Of a stretch of 64,000 nt of DNA, positions 8,974 to 17,312 are shown piece after piece. Each line of letters begins with the position of its first letter. Positions within the stretch are counted from its first letter, which is position 1. The notes beneath the pieces were generated by a model. The model was not told where the DNA came from, ran no database searches, and saw only the letters and a list, made by a program, of their open reading frames with translations. Source of the stretch: Streptomyces spongiicola (GTDB taxonomy: Bacteria; Actinomycetota; Actinomycetes; Streptomycetales; Streptomycetaceae); contig NZ_CP029254.1 in assembly GCF_003122365.1 (NCBI RefSeq), positions 5,892,001-5,956,000 of the forward strand, read 5' to 3'. The translations under genes were made by a program, and so were the position numbers.

Positions 8974-9387
8974 ATGAGCAGGTACGAGAGGTTCGACGTC
9001 ACCGACGAGCAGTGGGAGGGCCTGGCCCAGGTCGTGCCGCTGCGGGGCCGCAACGAGTGGCCGTCACACGTGGACCACCGGACGCTTCCCCGCGACGGCG
9101 TCGCCGCGCAGGCCGCCGAGGCGGAGCAGCGCCGGATGGTCGTGCTGCGCGTGCAGGTCTTCGCCGACGCCCGCGAGGTCGCCGAGTACCTCCTCGCCCG
9201 GGTCCCGGTGCTGCTCGACCTCACGAGCGCGGACACCGAAGTCGCCAAGCGCATCCTCGACTTCAGCAGCGGGGTCGTCTTCGGGCTCGGCTGCGGGATG
9301 CACCGTGTGGACCGCAACGTGTTCCTGCTCGCGCCCGTCGGCACGGAGGTCGACGGTCTCGCGGAGACCGCCGTCCCCCATTCTTAG
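8974..9387 (+). CDS. SepF-like cell division protein
   Basis: 137-aa protein of the SepF/YlmF family, which binds FtsZ filaments and tethers them to the membrane. Short N-terminal segment, then the conserved SepF fold from about residue 50: RMVVLRVQVFADAREVAEYL, VPVLLDLTS, ADTEVAKRILDFSSGVVFGL and MHRVDRNVFLLAPVG. It lacks the long linker and clear amphipathic membrane helix of canonical SepF and is not near ftsZ or divIVA. It is more likely one of the extra SepF-like proteins of streptomycetes (SflA/SflB type), which modulate septation. ATG 8974 follows a poor ribosome binding site in an AGATGGTCGC context. Confidence 0.82.
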   Translation: MSRYERFDVTDEQWEGLAQVVPLRGRNEWPSHVDHRTLPRDGVAAQAAEAEQRRMVVLRVQVFADAREVAEYLLARVPVLLDLTSADTEVAKRILDFSSGVVFGLGCGMHRVDRNVFLLAPVGTEVDGLAETAVPHS

Positions 9388-9698
9388 GAAGCGCTTCGAG
9401 AGGTACCGGTTCGGCGTCCGGACCTGTGCGGCGTCCGCCGCGTGGACCCATCCGCCGGCCGCCCCGTCGTCACCGAACCGCGCCACCCCTCCTTCGCCGC
9501 GTGCCGGGGGAGGGGCGGCGAGGTCGCGGCGCCCTGGCGGTCGCGCTCCAGCGGACCCGCCGCGAGTGCCCCGCCGCCAGGTCGGGCCGGCATCGGCCGT
9601 TCGTGCGGGATGCGCCTTGGCTGCCGCACGGTTCGGGACTCTGATCGGGCCGGCCGGCGCGACCGTCTGCGCGGAGAGGCATCCGAGGCTGGCGGGAG
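9388..9698. other. Intergenic region after sepF-like gene
   Basis: About 310 bp without a supportable gene. From about 9690 a purine-rich GAGAGG/GCAGAGGTGG repeat tract begins and runs to about 9830, merging with the possible upstream extension of the next gene. Confidence 0.5.
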
Positions 9699-9830
9699 AT
9701 GGGAGAGGCAGGAGAGACCGCAGAGGTGGCAGAGACCGCAGAGGTGGCAGAGACAGGTGAGGTGGGAGAGATGGGAAGGCAGGAGAGGGCCGGAGAGGCG
9801 GGAGAGGCGGGAGAGAGTGGGGAACGTCGC
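9699..9830 (+). repeat. Purine-rich tandem repeat in front of the MazG-like gene
   Basis: Degenerate repeats of GGCAGAGACCGCAGAGGT and GGCGGGAGA, almost all purines on the plus strand. They are in frame with the next gene and would encode an acidic GEAGETAEVAET-type leader if translation began at 9699. Confidence 0.6.
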
Positions 9831-9875
9831 GGCCGCCCGGGAGATCCGCGGTGTGGCGGTGGCAGACCTGGTGCG

Positions 9876-10247
9876 TTGACGGAACCGGACGTGCGGGCGT
9901 TGCAGCGCAGACTGGCCGAGTTCGCCGCGGCGCGGAACTGGCAGCCGTACCACACACCGAAGAACCTCGCCGTGGCGCTGACGGTCGAGGCGGCGGAACT
10001 CGTGGAGATCTTCCAGTGGCTGACGCCGGAGGAGTCGGCACGGGTGATGGACGACCCGCAACAGGCCCACCGGGTGGCCGACGAGGTCGCCGACGTACTC
10101 GCGTATCTGCTCCAGTTCTGCGAGGTGGTCGGGGTCGACGTGCTCCGGGCGCTCTCGGACAAGATCGACCGGAATGAGCTCCGTTTCCCGCCCGCTGAAC
10201 GGGCGTCCGGCGGTCCCGCAACTCGAGATCGTCACTCTCCGGAGTGA
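9876..10247 (+). CDS. MazG-like nucleotide pyrophosphohydrolase (dCTPase-type)
   Basis: All-alpha NTP pyrophosphohydrolase of the MazG/DCTPP1 superfamily, a house-cleaning enzyme that hydrolyses non-canonical or excess (d)NTPs to NMP and PPi. Core: VRALQRRLAEFAAARNW, then YHTPKNLAVALTVEAAELVEIFQW (the EAAEL..EIFQW metal-binding helix) and RVADEVADVLAYLLQFC (second acidic helix, ExxD). The family's usual length of about 110-125 aa fits the TTG start at 9876 (MTEPDVRAL). The frame is open upstream to an ATG at 9699 through the purine repeat, which would add 59 residues without family counterpart. Start choice is therefore uncertain; function assignment is good. Confidence 0.8.
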   Translation: MTEPDVRALQRRLAEFAAARNWQPYHTPKNLAVALTVEAAELVEIFQWLTPEESARVMDDPQQAHRVADEVADVLAYLLQFCEVVGVDVLRALSDKIDRNELRFPPAERASGGPATRDRHSPE

Positions 10248-10372
10248 TTGACCTTTCCTCAAGCGGCCACCTGTCCACAGATTTCCGAATTCCCCTGGCT
10301 TTTCGTCTGGAGGTCATTCACTCTGGGTAGTGACTCAGTGGGCAGAAAGTCGTACGAACGGGGGCGGCGTCC

Positions 10373-10930
10373 ATGGATGCGGAACGGCTCGTGGCGATCG
10401 GCAGGCGCGCACTCGCGGAGTGCCGCGTGGCGTTCGACGTCGTGGCGGAGGCCTGGCAGGCCCAGGCCCTCGCGCAGGCGGTCGGAGGCCTGCTGGCGGT
10501 GAGCGGGCCCCAGGAGCTGAGAGGCGAGGCGCGCGGGTTGAGCGAGGCAAGCGGCCGGGCCGGCATACTCGCCGACCCGGCCGCCCTGCGCTCGGGTGGC
10601 CCGAGAGCCGCGCAGCTCACGGAAGTCGCCAATCCCTGGCGGGCGTTGGATGCTCTCGGGACCCTGCTCGGCGAGGTCGGCATAGCGCTCGTCGGCGTCG
10701 CCTGCGACACGGACGAGGAGGGCCTCTACTGGCAGTGCATCGAGGCGATCGACGCCGCGGACGAGTCCAGCGACCACGTCCGCGCCATGCTCCAGCGCCT
10801 CGCCCTGTGCGAGCGCGACCGGGAGCGCCGAAGAGACCGCGACCGGGAGTGGGCGGCCGGTGCGGCGCTCGGCGGTGAGAGAGCCGCCCGCAGCCCGGAC
10901 CCGGCGGAGCCGACGGCAAGCCCTCCCTGA
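10373..10930 (+). CDS. Conserved streptomycete protein of unknown function
   Basis: 185 aa, mostly helical, with no catalytic motif recognised. Residues 1-150 look like a compact domain (ALAECRVAFDVVAEAWQAQALAQ, NPWRALDALGTLLGEVGIALVGVACDTDEEGLYWQCIEAIDAADE). The last 50 residues are charged and then Pro/Ala rich. It may belong to the actinobacterial family annotated DUF6099, but this is recall, not demonstrated. ATG 10373 follows a G-rich stretch. The 125 bp before it include TTGACC and an AT-richer patch (10250-10290) that could be a promoter, so it is probably transcribed on its own. Confidence 0.7.
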   Translation: MDAERLVAIGRRALAECRVAFDVVAEAWQAQALAQAVGGLLAVSGPQELRGEARGLSEASGRAGILADPAALRSGGPRAAQLTEVANPWRALDALGTLLGEVGIALVGVACDTDEEGLYWQCIEAIDAADESSDHVRAMLQRLALCERDRERRRDRDREWAAGAALGGERAARSPDPAEPTASPP

Positions 10931-10941
10931 GCCGAAGGCGC

Positions 10942-11040
10942 CCGTGCACTGTGCCGAGCGTGCACTGCCCCGCCCGTGCGCTGCGCCGAGCGTGCGCTGG
11001 CCCGCCCGTGCACTGTCCCGCCCGTGCACTGCGCCACGCG
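10942..11040. repeat. Degenerate 12-18 bp repeats (CGTGCACTG / CCCGCC)
   Basis: Six or seven variants of CGTGCACTG or CGTGCGCTG, alternating with TGCCGAG and TCCCGCC, lie in the 275-bp gap between the unknown gene and the LLM oxidoreductase. Confidence 0.65.
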
Positions 11041-11204
11041 GCCGGGGCTCCGCGGCCGCCGTGTGGCCCACCGGGACCCGGCACGGCGCGACCACCCGGG
11101 TGCGGTGCGACCGGGTGCGGTACGACCGGTGGGGCGGTCCCGTTGCCCGGCCCTGCCCGGGCACGGGCTGAGCGGCGACCCGCGGTGCGGGGCAGGATGG
11201 ATGA

Positions 11205-12128
11205 ATGGACCTTCGCATCTTCACCGAACCCCAGCAAGGCGCCTCCTACGACACCCTGCTCACCGTGGCCAGAGCCACTGAGAACCTCGGCTTCGACGCC
11301 TTCTTCCGCTCGGACCACTTCCTCAGCATGGGGTCGGCAGACGGCCTGCCCGGACCTACCGACGCCTGGATCACCCTGGCCGGGCTCGCCCGCGAGACCA
11401 GCCGGATCAGGCTGGGCACGCTGATGACGGCCGGCACCTTCCGGCTGCCCGGTGTGCTCGCCATCCAGGTCGCGCAGGTCGACCAGATGTCCGGCGGCCG
11501 CGTCGAACTCGGGCTCGGCGCCGGCTGGTTCGAGGAGGAGCACCGGGCCTACGGCATCCCCTTCCCCAAGGAGAGATTCGCCCGCCTCGAGGAGCAACTC
11601 GCCATCCTCACAGGCCTGTGGGGCACGGAGACCGGCAAGACCTTCAGCCATGACGGGCGCTACTACCGGCTGGAGGACTCTCCGGCGTTGCCCAAGCCCG
11701 CCCAGCGGAAGGTCCCCGTGCTGATCGGCGGCCACGGCGCCACCCGCACCCCGCGGCTGGCGGCGCGGTACGCCGACGAGTTCAACATCCCCTTCGCGTC
11801 GCCACAGGACACGGAGCGCCAGTTCGGCCGCGTCCGCGCGGCTGCCGAGGCGGCCGGGCGTCCCCCGGGCGACCTCGTGTACTCCAACGCCCTCGTCGTC
11901 TGCGTGGGCAGGGACGACGCGGAGGTCTCCCGCCGCGCCGCCGCCATCGGCCGCGAGGTCGACGAACTCAGGTCCAACGGCCTCGCCGGGTCGCCCGCCG
12001 AGGTCGTCGACAAGCTCGGCCGGTACGCCGCCGCCGGCTCTTCCCGTGTCTACCTCCAGGTCCTCGACCTGCACGACCTCGACCACTTGGAGCTCATCTC
12101 CTCGCAGGTCCGGTCCCAGCTGGACTGA
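11205..12128 (+). CDS. LLM-class F420-dependent oxidoreductase
   Basis: 307-aa TIM-barrel flavin/F420 oxidoreductase of the luciferase-like monooxygenase superfamily. Family signatures: MDLRIFTEPQQGASYDTLL, AFFRSDHF near the first loops, LGTLMTAGTFRLPGVLA, SGGRVELGLGAGWFEEEH (typical GR.ELGLGAGW), and PVLIGGHGATRTPRLAARYADEFN. Streptomycete members of this size generally use reduced F420 and many have no known substrate. Start ATG 11205 lies after GGGGCAGGATGG. The gene stands alone between intergenic repeats and a methyltransferase gene 87 bp downstream, so the neighbours do not reveal a pathway. Confidence 0.87.
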   Translation: MDLRIFTEPQQGASYDTLLTVARATENLGFDAFFRSDHFLSMGSADGLPGPTDAWITLAGLARETSRIRLGTLMTAGTFRLPGVLAIQVAQVDQMSGGRVELGLGAGWFEEEHRAYGIPFPKERFARLEEQLAILTGLWGTETGKTFSHDGRYYRLEDSPALPKPAQRKVPVLIGGHGATRTPRLAARYADEFNIPFASPQDTERQFGRVRAAAEAAGRPPGDLVYSNALVVCVGRDDAEVSRRAAAIGREVDELRSNGLAGSPAEVVDKLGRYAAAGSSRVYLQVLDLHDLDHLELISSQVRSQLD

Positions 12129-12130
12129 AG

Positions 12131-12166
12131 CCACCCGCTGTCCCACCCGCTGTCCCACCCGCTGTC
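12131..12166. repeat. 12-bp tandem repeat, three copies
   Basis: CCACCCGCTGTC repeated three times immediately after the oxidoreductase stop codon. Confidence 0.8.
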
Positions 12167-12215
12167 CGGGACGCTGTACGGTACGCCGCCCCGGACGCCG
12201 TCAACGGAGCCGCCA

Positions 12216-13154
12216 GTGAAGCCCGCCCGCAGTCTCGCCGCCGCCCTCGCCGGGGACGGCCCGCTCGTCCTCGACGGCGGACTCTCCAACCAACTGGAGG
12301 CACAGGGCTGCGACCTGTCCGACGACCTCTGGTCGGCACGGCTGCTCGCCGACCGGCCCGAGCAGATCGAGGCCGCGCACACGGCTTATGTGCGGGCGGG
12401 CGCCCAGGTGCTCGTCACCTCCAGCTACCAGGCCACCTACGAGGGGTTCGCCCGGAGCGGCGTCCGGCGTGACGAGGCGGCCGGGCTCCTCGCCCGCAGC
12501 GTGGCGCTCGCACGCGCGGCCGCGGAGCGGGCGGCCCGGGAGGTGTGGGTGGCCGCTTCGGTGGGACCGTACGGCGCGATGCTCGCCGACGGCAGCGAGT
12601 ACCGGGGCCGCTACGGACTGACGGTGCGGGAACTGGAGGCCTTCCACCGTCCCCGTGTCGAGGCCCTCGCCCGGGCCGGCCCGGACGTCCTCGCCCTGGA
12701 GACCGTGCCGGACAGCGACGAGGCGACGGCCCTGCTGCACGCCACCGCGGACACCGGCGTGCCGGTCTGGCTCTCCTACACGATCGAGGGCGGACGCACC
12801 CGCGCAGGCCAGGACCTCGGGGCGGCCTTCGCTCTGGCCGCGGGCCACCACCATGTCATCGCCGTCGGCGTCAACTGCTGCGAACCCGCCGACGCGGACC
12901 GCGCCGTGGAGACCGCCGCCCGCGAGACCGGCAGACCGGTCGTGGTCTATCCCAACAGCGGGGAACGGTGGGACGCCCGCGCCCGTGCATGGTCCGGCGG
13001 CATCACCTTCGACCCGGCACGGCTGCCCGAATGGGCCGCCGCCGGGGCCCGCCTGGTCGGCGGATGCTGCCGCGTCGGACCGGACCGCATCGCCGCCCTC
13101 GCGTCGCGCACCCGGGCCTCACACCGGTCGAGCGGGGACGACGCCCGGACATGA
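12216..13154 (+). CDS. mmuM: Homocysteine S-methyltransferase
   Basis: 312-aa Zn-dependent betaine/homocysteine methyltransferase-family barrel. It uses S-methylmethionine (or SAM) to methylate homocysteine to methionine. N-terminal LVLDGGLSNQLEAQGCDL, then SSYQATYEGFA and ASVGPYGAMLADGSEY, all characteristic of MmuM. The zinc ligands are visible: Cys in GVNCCEP and the paired Cys in VGGCCRVGP. GTCAACGGAGCCGCC precedes ATG 12216. The stop overlaps a tiny frame (13151) that looks like a broken HTH gene. No S-methylmethionine permease (mmuP) is adjacent, so import must be encoded elsewhere. Confidence 0.9.
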   Translation: MKPARSLAAALAGDGPLVLDGGLSNQLEAQGCDLSDDLWSARLLADRPEQIEAAHTAYVRAGAQVLVTSSYQATYEGFARSGVRRDEAAGLLARSVALARAAAERAAREVWVAASVGPYGAMLADGSEYRGRYGLTVRELEAFHRPRVEALARAGPDVLALETVPDSDEATALLHATADTGVPVWLSYTIEGGRTRAGQDLGAAFALAAGHHHVIAVGVNCCEPADADRAVETAARETGRPVVVYPNSGERWDARARAWSGGITFDPARLPEWAAAGARLVGGCCRVGPDRIAALASRTRASHRSSGDDART

Positions 13155-13243
13155 GCGCGACCAGGATTCCCGGACCCGGTGCGAACGCGGCCGTCTGCCG
13201 CAGAGCGCGCGGCTTCAGCCAGGCCGCCCTCGCCCGGCGGTGA
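13151..13243 (+). pseudogene. Truncated XRE-type HTH remnant
   Basis: A 30-codon frame starts at ATG 13151, overlapping the methyltransferase stop as ATGA. It reads MSATRIPGPGANAAVCRRAR then GFSQAALARR and stops. The second half matches the beginning of XRE helix-turn-helix domains (RRARGLSQAELAR). It stops exactly where the recognition helix should continue. It is best read as the 5' stub of a translationally coupled regulator whose body has been lost. A chance resemblance is possible because the match is short. Confidence 0.4.
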
Positions 13244-13800
13244 GAAGCAGCGGCCGGCCGCCGACGGGCGAGCCCCACCGCTGCCACGGTGGCTCCCCGC
13301 GACGAGGCCGGAACCTTCCGGAACTCGGTTGACCTCGGGGTGGCCCGGCCATCGTGGACCGCGCCGTCGTTGAGGCCGAGTCCACCCTTGAGTGCCGCGA
13401 CCGCGCGTTCGGCCCGGCTCGCCCCAGGACCCGGTACCGTCGCGCCCCCGGACCGTAACCCCCTTCCGTAACCCCCCTCCGCGAGCCCTGCGCGAGCACC
13501 GCGCGGGCCGTCGCGGGCCGTCGCGGGCCCGCCCGAGTCCCGGTGGCCCGCGTGCCCGCCGCACGCCCGGGAGGACCGGCCGTGGGACCGGCCGTGGGAC
13601 CTGCCGCAGACCGGTCGTGGGACCGGTCGTGGGACCTGCCGCAGACCGGTCGTGGGACCGGTCGTGGGGCCGGCCGGTGGAGCCACCTCGCCTGCGGGCC
13701 CGCCGGCGAACGCTCCGCACGTCCGCCCGCTGACCGGGACGACTGCGACGGTCCGGGCGTTCTCCGAGTGAAGTGACCTCCGGACGGCCAGGATGGGGGC
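13244..13800. other. Intergenic region upstream of arcA
   Basis: 557 bp without a gene. It contains a 35-bp tandem repeat (13586-13655) and Arg/Pro-rich chance frames. The final 60 bp before arcA are less GC-rich and probably carry its promoter. The first 150 bp may be decayed sequence of the HTH gene whose stub starts at 13151. Confidence 0.5.
13586..13655. repeat. 35-bp tandem repeat, two copies plus a partial third
   Basis: Units at 13586-13620 and 13621-13655 share GTGGGACCTGCCGCAGACCG with one C/T difference. A partial third unit follows to about 13667. GGACCGGTCGTGG sub-repeats also occur before it. Confidence 0.8.
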
Positions 13801-15051
13801 ATGGGATTCCATGTCGACTCCGAGACCGGGCTTCTGCGCCGGGTCATTCTGCACCGGCCGGATCTGGAGCTGAAGAGGCTCACGCCGAGCAACAAGGACG
13901 CGCTGCTCTTCGACGACCTGCTCTGGGTCCGGCGCGCCCGCCAGGAGCACGACGGCTTCGCCGACGTGCTGCGCGACCGGGGTGTCGCCGTCCATCTCTT
14001 CGGCGATCTGCTGCGGGAGTCGCTGGAGATCCCCGCGGCGCGCGAACTCGTCCTGGACCGGGTCTTCGACGAGAAGGAGTACGGTCCGCTCGCCACGGAC
14101 CATCTGCGCGCCGCCTTCGACGACATGGACACCCGGGCGCTCACCGAGGCGCTCATCGGCGGCGTGACGAAACGGGAGTTCCTCGCCGGCCACTCCGAGC
14201 CGTCCTCCGTCCGATTCCACGTCATGGATCTCGACGACTTCCTGCTCGGTCCCCTGCCCAACCACATCTTCACCCGCGACACCTCCGCGTGGATCTACGA
14301 CGGCGTCTCCATCAACGCCATGCGCTGGCCCGCCCGCCGGCGAGAGACCGTGCACTTCGAGGCGATCTACAAGCACCATCCGCTGTTCACCGGCCCGGAG
14401 GCGGGGGAGTTCCACCACTGGTCCGAGGGCCAGGACGACTACCCCTCCACCATCGAGGGCGGCGACGTACTCGTCATCGGCAACGGAGCGGTGCTCATCG
14501 GCATGAGCGAGCGCACCACCCCCCAGGCCGTGGAGATGCTCGCCCGGGGACTGTTCGCGGCGGGCTCCGCCCGGACGATCGTCGCGCTCGACATGCCCAA
14601 GCGCCGAGCGTTCATGCACCTGGACACGGTGATGACGATGGTGGACCACGACACGTTCACCCAGTACGCGGGGCTGGGCATGCTGCGCTCGTACACGATC
14701 GAGCCGGCGGCGGGCGACCGGGCCGTGTCCCTGCGGGTCACCGACCATCCGCCGGAGCACATGCACAGCGCGATCGCGGCGGCCCTCGGGCTCAAGGACA
14801 TCCGGGTGCTCACCGCGACGCAGGACGTGCACTCGGCGGAACGGGAGCAGTGGGACGACGGCTGCAACGTCCTCGCCGTCGAGCCCGGGGTGGTCGTCGC
14901 GTACGACCGCAATGTCACGACCAACACCCATCTGCGCAAGCAGGGGATCGAGGTGATAGAGATCCCGGGAAGCGAACTCGGCCGCGGCCGGGGCGGTCCG
15001 CGCTGTATGAGCTGCCCGGTCGAGCGGGGCGCCGTCCAGCCGCCCTCCTGA
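13801..15051 (+). CDS. arcA: Arginine deiminase
   Basis: 416-aa cytosolic arginine deiminase: L-arginine + H2O to L-citrulline + ammonia, first step of the ADI pathway. N-terminal GFHVDSETGLLRRVILHRPD, then PNHIFTRDTSAWIYDGV (substrate-binding Asp/Arg segment), TIEGGDVLVIGNGAVLIGMSERTT, MHLDTVMTMVDHDTF (catalytic His) and the nucleophile Cys in GGPRCMSCPVERGA near the C-terminus. Length is normal. ATG 13801 follows GGATGGGGGC. The ornithine carbamoyltransferase gene begins 229 bp downstream, as in other streptomycetes. No carbamate kinase (arcC) or antiporter (arcD) is nearby, so the ATP-yielding final step is not encoded here. Confidence 0.95.
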   Translation: MGFHVDSETGLLRRVILHRPDLELKRLTPSNKDALLFDDLLWVRRARQEHDGFADVLRDRGVAVHLFGDLLRESLEIPAARELVLDRVFDEKEYGPLATDHLRAAFDDMDTRALTEALIGGVTKREFLAGHSEPSSVRFHVMDLDDFLLGPLPNHIFTRDTSAWIYDGVSINAMRWPARRRETVHFEAIYKHHPLFTGPEAGEFHHWSEGQDDYPSTIEGGDVLVIGNGAVLIGMSERTTPQAVEMLARGLFAAGSARTIVALDMPKRRAFMHLDTVMTMVDHDTFTQYAGLGMLRSYTIEPAAGDRAVSLRVTDHPPEHMHSAIAAALGLKDIRVLTATQDVHSAEREQWDDGCNVLAVEPGVVVAYDRNVTTNTHLRKQGIEVIEIPGSELGRGRGGPRCMSCPVERGAVQPPS

Positions 15052-15138
15052 CGCCTGCCCGTCGGCACCCGGCCCCGTCCCGTGCCCGCCGCCCTCCTGA
15101 CGCCTGTCCGTCGGCACCCGGCCCCTGCCCGTCGGCAC
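15041..15138. repeat. 49-bp tandem duplication spanning the arcA stop codon
   Basis: CGCCCTCCTGACGCCTGYCC and the following GTCGGCACCCGGCCCC occur from 15041 and again from 15090, with a third partial copy near 15125-15145. The first copy contains the arcA stop. Confidence 0.75.
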
Positions 15139-15214
15139 CCGCCCCGTCCCCTGCCCGCGGGCACCCGCCCCCTGACGTCCGCCGCCTGACGTCCGCCCGC
15201 CCCACCCACCCCGT

Positions 15215-15239
15215 CGTATAGCAATACGGGAGTACGTAT
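15215..15239. promoter_or_regulatory. Interleaved inverted repeats upstream of argF (possible arginine operator)
   Basis: CGTAT (15215), ATACG (15224) and CGTAT (15235) form two overlapping inverted repeats in the only AT-rich patch of the arcA-argF gap, 42 bp before the argF ATG. The position fits a promoter/operator, and ArgR is the obvious candidate. The match to a known ARG box is weak and was not scored. Confidence 0.35.
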
Positions 15240-15280
15240 AGACTTCCAGTGTCCCGTCAGCAATCCAGGAGCAGCCGACC

Positions 15281-16285
15281 ATGGCGACACAACTCGAAGG
15301 CCGCCACTTCCTCAAGGAGCTCGACTTCACCGCCGAGGAGTTCCGCGGCCTGGTCGACCTGGCCGCGGAACTCAAGGCCGCCAAGCGAGCCGGCGCCGAG
15401 GTGCAGCGCCTGCGCGGCAAGAACATCGCCCTGATCTTCGAGAAGACCTCCACCCGGACCCGCTGTGCTTTCGAGGTCGCCGCCGCCGACCAGGGCGCGT
15501 CGACGACGTACCTCGACCCGGCCGCCTCCCAGCTGGGGCACAAGGAGTCGGTCAAGGACACCGCACGTGTGCTCGGGCGCATGTTCGACGGGATCGAGTA
15601 CCGGGGCGAGAGTCAGGCGGCCGTCGAGGAACTCGCCGCGTACGCGGGAGTCCCGGTGTTCAACGGTCTCACCGACGACTGGCATCCCACCCAGATGCTC
15701 GCCGACGTCCTCACCATGACCGAGCACACCGGCAAGCCGCCCGCCTCGACCGCCCTGGCCTACCTCGGCGACGCCCGCTTCAACATGGGCAACTCCTATC
15801 TCGTCACCGGCGCGCTGCTCGGCATGGACGTACGGATCGTCGCCCCCAGGGCCTACTGGCCCGCCGACGACGTGGTCGCCGCGGCCCGCCGGGCCGCGCG
15901 GGCGAGCGGTGCGGCGATCACCCTCACCGACGACGTCGCCCAGGGCGTCGCGGGCGCGGACTTCGTCGCCACCGACGTCTGGGTCTCCATGGGTGAGCCG
16001 AAGGAGGTGTGGGACGAGCGCATCGAGAACCTCGCCCCCTACTCGGTGACCATGGACGTCCTGCGCGCCACCGGCAACGCGGACGTCAGGTTCCTGCACT
16101 GCCTGCCCGCCTTCCACGACCTCGGCACCCTCATCGGCCGCGAACTCCACGAGCGGCACGGGCTGACCGCGCTCGAGGTCAGCGACGAGGTCTTCGAGTC
16201 CGCTCACTCGGTCGTCTTCGACCAGGCGGAGAACCGTATGCACACCATCAAGGCCGTCCTCGTCGCGACCATCGCCGGGGTCTGA
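15281..16285 (+). CDS. argF: Ornithine carbamoyltransferase
   Basis: 334-aa OTCase: ornithine + carbamoyl phosphate to citrulline in biosynthesis, or the reverse as ArcB in the ADI pathway. Carbamoyl-phosphate loop FEKTSTRTRCAFEVA (residues ~49-63), DWHPTQMLADVLTM (HPTQ), ornithine loop DVWVSMGEP (SMG), and active-site HCLPAFHD. Start ATG 15281 has AGGAG eleven bases upstream. It sits behind arcA, which argues for the catabolic (arcB) role. The sequence class cannot by itself separate the anabolic and catabolic isoforms, so argF is used in the generic sense. Confidence 0.93.
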   Translation: MATQLEGRHFLKELDFTAEEFRGLVDLAAELKAAKRAGAEVQRLRGKNIALIFEKTSTRTRCAFEVAAADQGASTTYLDPAASQLGHKESVKDTARVLGRMFDGIEYRGESQAAVEELAAYAGVPVFNGLTDDWHPTQMLADVLTMTEHTGKPPASTALAYLGDARFNMGNSYLVTGALLGMDVRIVAPRAYWPADDVVAAARRAARASGAAITLTDDVAQGVAGADFVATDVWVSMGEPKEVWDERIENLAPYSVTMDVLRATGNADVRFLHCLPAFHDLGTLIGRELHERHGLTALEVSDEVFESAHSVVFDQAENRMHTIKAVLVATIAGV

Positions 16286-16395
16286 CGGCCCCGACGAGGT
16301 GGGCGGGATGCCGGACGCGGGTCGGCGGCGTGTGCGCATCCGCGATCCGGGGCCCGTCTCGTCCGGCAGGCGGGAACGGCCGCCGAGGGCTGTGG

Positions 16396-17073
16396 TCACG
16401 CCTGGGCGGGAGCCCGGGGAAGCCTGAACCAGACCGCCTTGCCCCGCGCGGTGGGGCGATGCCCGCACGCCGTGCTCAGCGTGCGCACCAGCAGCAGCCC
16501 GCGGCCGTGCTCCTGCCAGGGGTCGGGCATCCGGTGCGGAGGCTGCCCCGCCAGATCGCCCGGTGGCGACGGGTCCGGGTCGTGCACTTCCACCCGGCAG
16601 CCCTCCGGCAGCAGCTCCACCGCCAGCTCGATAGGGGTGGAGCCGTCGGTGTGCTCCACGGCGTTGGCGACCAGTTCCGCGGTCAGCAGTTCCGCCGTGT
16701 CGCAGTCGGCCCCCTCGTCCACGTCCGCCAGTGCCGTACGCACCAGGGCCCGAGCGATCGGCACCGCAGCGGTGGTGTGCGGCAGCGCGATCCGCCATAG
16801 GCCGGCGACCTCGGCGGCGGGGGTGCCTCCCGGGGTGCTTCCGGAAGCGGTTCCGGGGGTGCTGCCGGGGGCGTACCCGGGGGAGTGGGACAAGGCTCTG
16901 TTTCCAGGTTTCCAGGTTTCGAGGTTTCGAGGCCTCGGGGCTTCCAGGTCTCGAGACCTCCGAGACCTCCGAGACCTCAAGGTTCCCGAGGTTCCCGAGG
17001 TTCCCGAGGTTCCCGAGGTTCCCGAGGTTCCCGGGACTTTCGAGTTTCCGAACTCTCCGAGGTTTCCGGTCAT
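16396..17073 (-). CDS. ATP-binding anti-sigma-type protein with repetitive N-terminus
   Basis: The C-terminal ~135 residues form an HATPase_c domain of the RsbW/SpoIIAB family common in streptomycetes: LPHTTAAVPIARALVRTAL, N-box ELLTAELVANAVEHT, then RVEVHDPDPSPPGD and HGRGLLLVRTLSTACG (glycine box), ending AVWFRLPRAP. It would bind or phosphorylate an anti-anti-sigma partner. The start is unclear. The frame runs upstream through a GTSGTSGTS repeat encoded by six GGTTCCCGA units (16981-17034) to ATGs at 17073 or 17082, with no good ribosome binding site. The N-terminal ~90 residues are therefore either a low-complexity tail or untranslated. Catalytic part certain, extent not. Confidence 0.78.
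   Translation of the reverse strand: MTGNLGEFGNSKVPGTSGTSGTSGTSGTSGTLRSRRSRRSRDLEAPRPRNLETWKPGNRALSHSPGYAPGSTPGTASGSTPGGTPAAEVAGLWRIALPHTTAAVPIARALVRTALADVDEGADCDTAELLTAELVANAVEHTDGSTPIELAVELLPEGCRVEVHDPDPSPPGDLAGQPPHRMPDPWQEHGRGLLLVRTLSTACGHRPTARGKAVWFRLPRAPAQA
16981..17034. repeat. 9-bp tandem repeat GGTTCCCGA, six copies
   Basis: Six perfect or near-perfect 9-mers, preceded by related GAGACCTCC 9-mers (about 16957-16980). In the minus strand they would encode Gly-Thr-Ser repeats in the N-terminal extension of the anti-sigma-type protein. Confidence 0.9.
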
Positions 17074-17312
17074 GGCGAGCATGCGGCCGGTACCGCGTCC
17101 GCTGCGGGCCCCCACCTTACGAGACGCGCCCGGCGGGGCCGGCAGAGGCCGTCCGGGCCGGCCGCGGACCCCGTTCCGCTCATGCCCGGACCTCCGCCGG
17201 CGCACCTCCCGCCGTATCGCGTACTCATGACGGAAGTCACGGAAGAGTGATAAATTCGGGAGGCAGGCAGACGCGGGGCACGACTCGCCCCGCCGAAGGA
17301 GGCCACACGTCC

